7,232 bases of DNA from Acidilobaceae archaeon UBA158. Lineage in GTDB: Archaea > Thermoproteota > Thermoprotei_A > Sulfolobales > Acidilobaceae. Below, in pieces: positions 6,163 to 7,232 of the stretch. The stretch is taken from assembly GCA_002506595.1 (NCBI GenBank), contig DAXV01000010.1, positions 1 through 7,232 of the forward strand. Direction: 5' to 3'. The notes under the pieces were generated by a model, which saw only the letters and a list, made by a program, of their open reading frames with translations, searched no databases and was not told the origin of the DNA. Position 1 is the first letter of the stretch; every line of letters starts with the position of its first letter. Made by a program: the position numbers and the translations under genes.

Positions 6163-7059
6163 TTAATCTTTTAGGTTTTCATTTATTACTCTATATGCAT
6201 TTTTCCATAATACCTTATCAGCATTATCTCCTAGATAATCACTTAATTTATTTATTAGAGATATCGATTCAAAACCCTTAATTGTTTCATCAATTCCCAA
6301 AAAATCAGTACCAATACCTATATAATCCCATCCGAAGGTTTCACCTAGCTCATTAATAACTCTGAGATAACTTTCAAATGTAGGATCTGGCAATACCTTG
6401 TACCATGCCATAACTCCTATTATTCCTCCAGTTCTTATAACTGCTTCTATTTCATCATCATCCACGTTTCTTGGATGATCTTTCATTTTTCTATATGCCG
6501 TGTGCGAAATTATAACTGGTTTCTTTGTAATTTCAGTAACGTCTAGAACTGTTTGTTTTGATGCATGAGCCAAATCTATTATTAAACCTAATTCATTAGC
6601 CAATTTTACCAATTCTTCTCCTTGACCAGTTAAGCCATAATCTTTTTTTGATACACAAGATGCTGCAAATTTTGTATCATAATTCCAAGTCAAACCTATA
6701 GACTTAAAATTAAGTTCTTTTAACAAAAGTATATCATAAGGATCATTTAGCACATCTGTACCTTCTAGGCTAATGAGAAACTTTACTCCTTCTTTGTTTA
6801 GATCTTCCTTCCTCCTTATAATTTTTATCATACCTTCTTTTTCTAATTTATAGTAAATTTTAACTTGATTTAATAGAGACTGAAAGTACATACTTGAATA
6901 ACCGATTAAGGACTCCATAGCAGGAAAAACAACAGAAAAAATTAACGGATCTCCCAAATTTCTGAGCTTGGTCAAATCTGATTGGTAATTTCCATTAATC
7001 AAATCCTTTCCTAAGGAGGCAGAATAACCAAAATCTTCATGCATATCTACAAATCTCAT
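6163..7059 (-). CDS. M19 family dipeptidase (membrane/renal dipeptidase-like)
   Basis: A 298-residue zinc metallopeptidase of the amidohydrolase superfamily, expected to hydrolyse dipeptides, possibly including D-residues. The M19 metal-site pattern is present in order: DMHED (5-9; His7 and Asp9), LEGTDVL (98-104; bridging Glu99), IDLAHAS (161-167; His165) and ISHTAYR (184-190; His186). HPRNVDDDEI (195-204) and GIGTDFLG (248-255; Asp252) complete it. GLTGQGEELVKLANELG (142-158) is also typical. It is shorter than the ~370-400-residue bacterial and animal members, lacking a long N-terminal or C-terminal extension. It has no signal peptide or lipid anchor despite the family name, so it should be cytosolic. 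The ATG at 7059 fits the TATA box and the family N-terminus. It is followed by a 140-nt gap before pheS and looks like a separate unit. The natural substrate cannot be read from the sequence. Confidence 0.88.
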   Translation of the reverse strand: MRFVDMHEDFGYSASLGKDLINGNYQSDLTKLRNLGDPLIFSVVFPAMESLIGYSSMYFQSLLNQVKIYYKLEKEGMIKIIRRKEDLNKEGVKFLISLEGTDVLNDPYDILLLKELNFKSIGLTWNYDTKFAASCVSKKDYGLTGQGEELVKLANELGLIIDLAHASKQTVLDVTEITKKPVIISHTAYRKMKDHPRNVDDDEIEAVIRTGGIIGVMAWYKVLPDPTFESYLRVINELGETFGWDYIGIGTDFLGIDETIKGFESISLINKLSDYLGDNADKVLWKNAYRVINENLKD

Positions 7060-7065
7060 AAATAT

Positions 7066-7098
7066 CCCTTAATGTTAGTATCTAACAAGATTATAAAG
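7066..7098 (-). promoter_or_regulatory. Promoter of the M19 dipeptidase gene
   Basis: A TATA box CTTTATAA (7098-7091 on the minus strand) is preceded by the purine-rich CAAAA expected of a BRE element. Its centre lies about 35 nt before the ATG, so transcription should begin about 8-10 nt upstream of it. AAGGG (7070-7066) could be a partial Shine-Dalgarno but would lie at the extreme 5' end of the message, so initiation is probably leaderless-like. Confidence 0.5.
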
Positions 7099-7232
7099 TT
7101 TTGATATATTTTAAATATTAAGATATTTTAATTGCTATATATTTTATAAAAAATATATTTTTATAAAAATAGAAAGCAATTGATAATTTAAATAAATAAT
7201 ATATTCCTTTATCATAATTAATAATATATTAA
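7099..7232. other. AT-rich right-edge intergenic DNA
   Basis: No gene is seen. The stretch is almost entirely A and T. It contains a perfect 16-nt AT palindrome (7156-7171, TATTTTTATAAAAATA) that could serve as a TATA element in either direction or as a T-tract terminator for an incoming transcript. An 11-nt direct repeat (7195-7205 and 7220-7230) is probably chance in such DNA. Confidence 0.4.

Noticed and set aside
7195..7230. Direct repeat of AATAATATATT with a 25-nt period
   Set aside because: Such short AT-only repeats are expected by chance in DNA that is nearly all A and T. There are only two copies and no wider unit.

Overview
The window is AT-rich (roughly 30% G+C by eye) and reads as chromosomal DNA of a thermophilic archaeon, most likely a low-GC crenarchaeote. 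Three things point this way. Phenylalanyl-tRNA synthetase comes as an archaeal-type pair: an alpha chain with a long N-terminal winged-helix region and a beta chain of only 536 residues. There is an MptA-type GTP cyclohydrolase. Start sites follow archaeal habits, with GGTGA Shine-Dalgarno motifs inside the operon and a TATA box right next to the start codon of isolated genes. An acidophilic, starch-using genus such as Caldisphaera, or a member of the Sulfolobales, would fit, but that is inference from composition and gene content only.

All five genes lie on the minus strand, so transcription runs from high to low coordinates. In that order they are a short archaeal M19-family (membrane dipeptidase-like) metallopeptidase (7059-6163), pheS (6022-4586), pheT (4581-2971), mptA (2974-2102, possibly starting at 2965) and a GH15 glucoamylase-like glycosidase (2052-223). 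pheS, pheT and mptA are packed end to end (a 4-nt gap, then a 4-nt overlap) and look like one translationally coupled operon. At both junctions the upstream TGA stop sits inside the GGTGA ribosome binding site of the next gene. The M19 gene and the glycosidase each have their own nearby TATA box and are probably separate, leaderless or nearly leaderless transcripts.

Functionally, pheS and pheT form the alpha2beta2 enzyme that charges tRNA-Phe. mptA performs the first committed step from GTP towards archaeal pterins (methanopterin-like cofactors) or, alternatively, towards 7-deazaguanine tRNA modification. The glycosidase should release glucose (or split trehalose) inside the cell, and the M19 enzyme probably cleaves dipeptides.

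The least explained DNA is at the left edge (1-222). It holds a 32-nt GC-richer segment with the layout of a CRISPR repeat (16-47, only one copy visible), flanked by AT-rich DNA that contains a perfect 10-bp inverted repeat around a GGGG loop (126-149). The right edge (7060-7232) is AT-rich and has no recognisable gene. The gene content itself is ordinary housekeeping, and I see no clear new multi-gene system.
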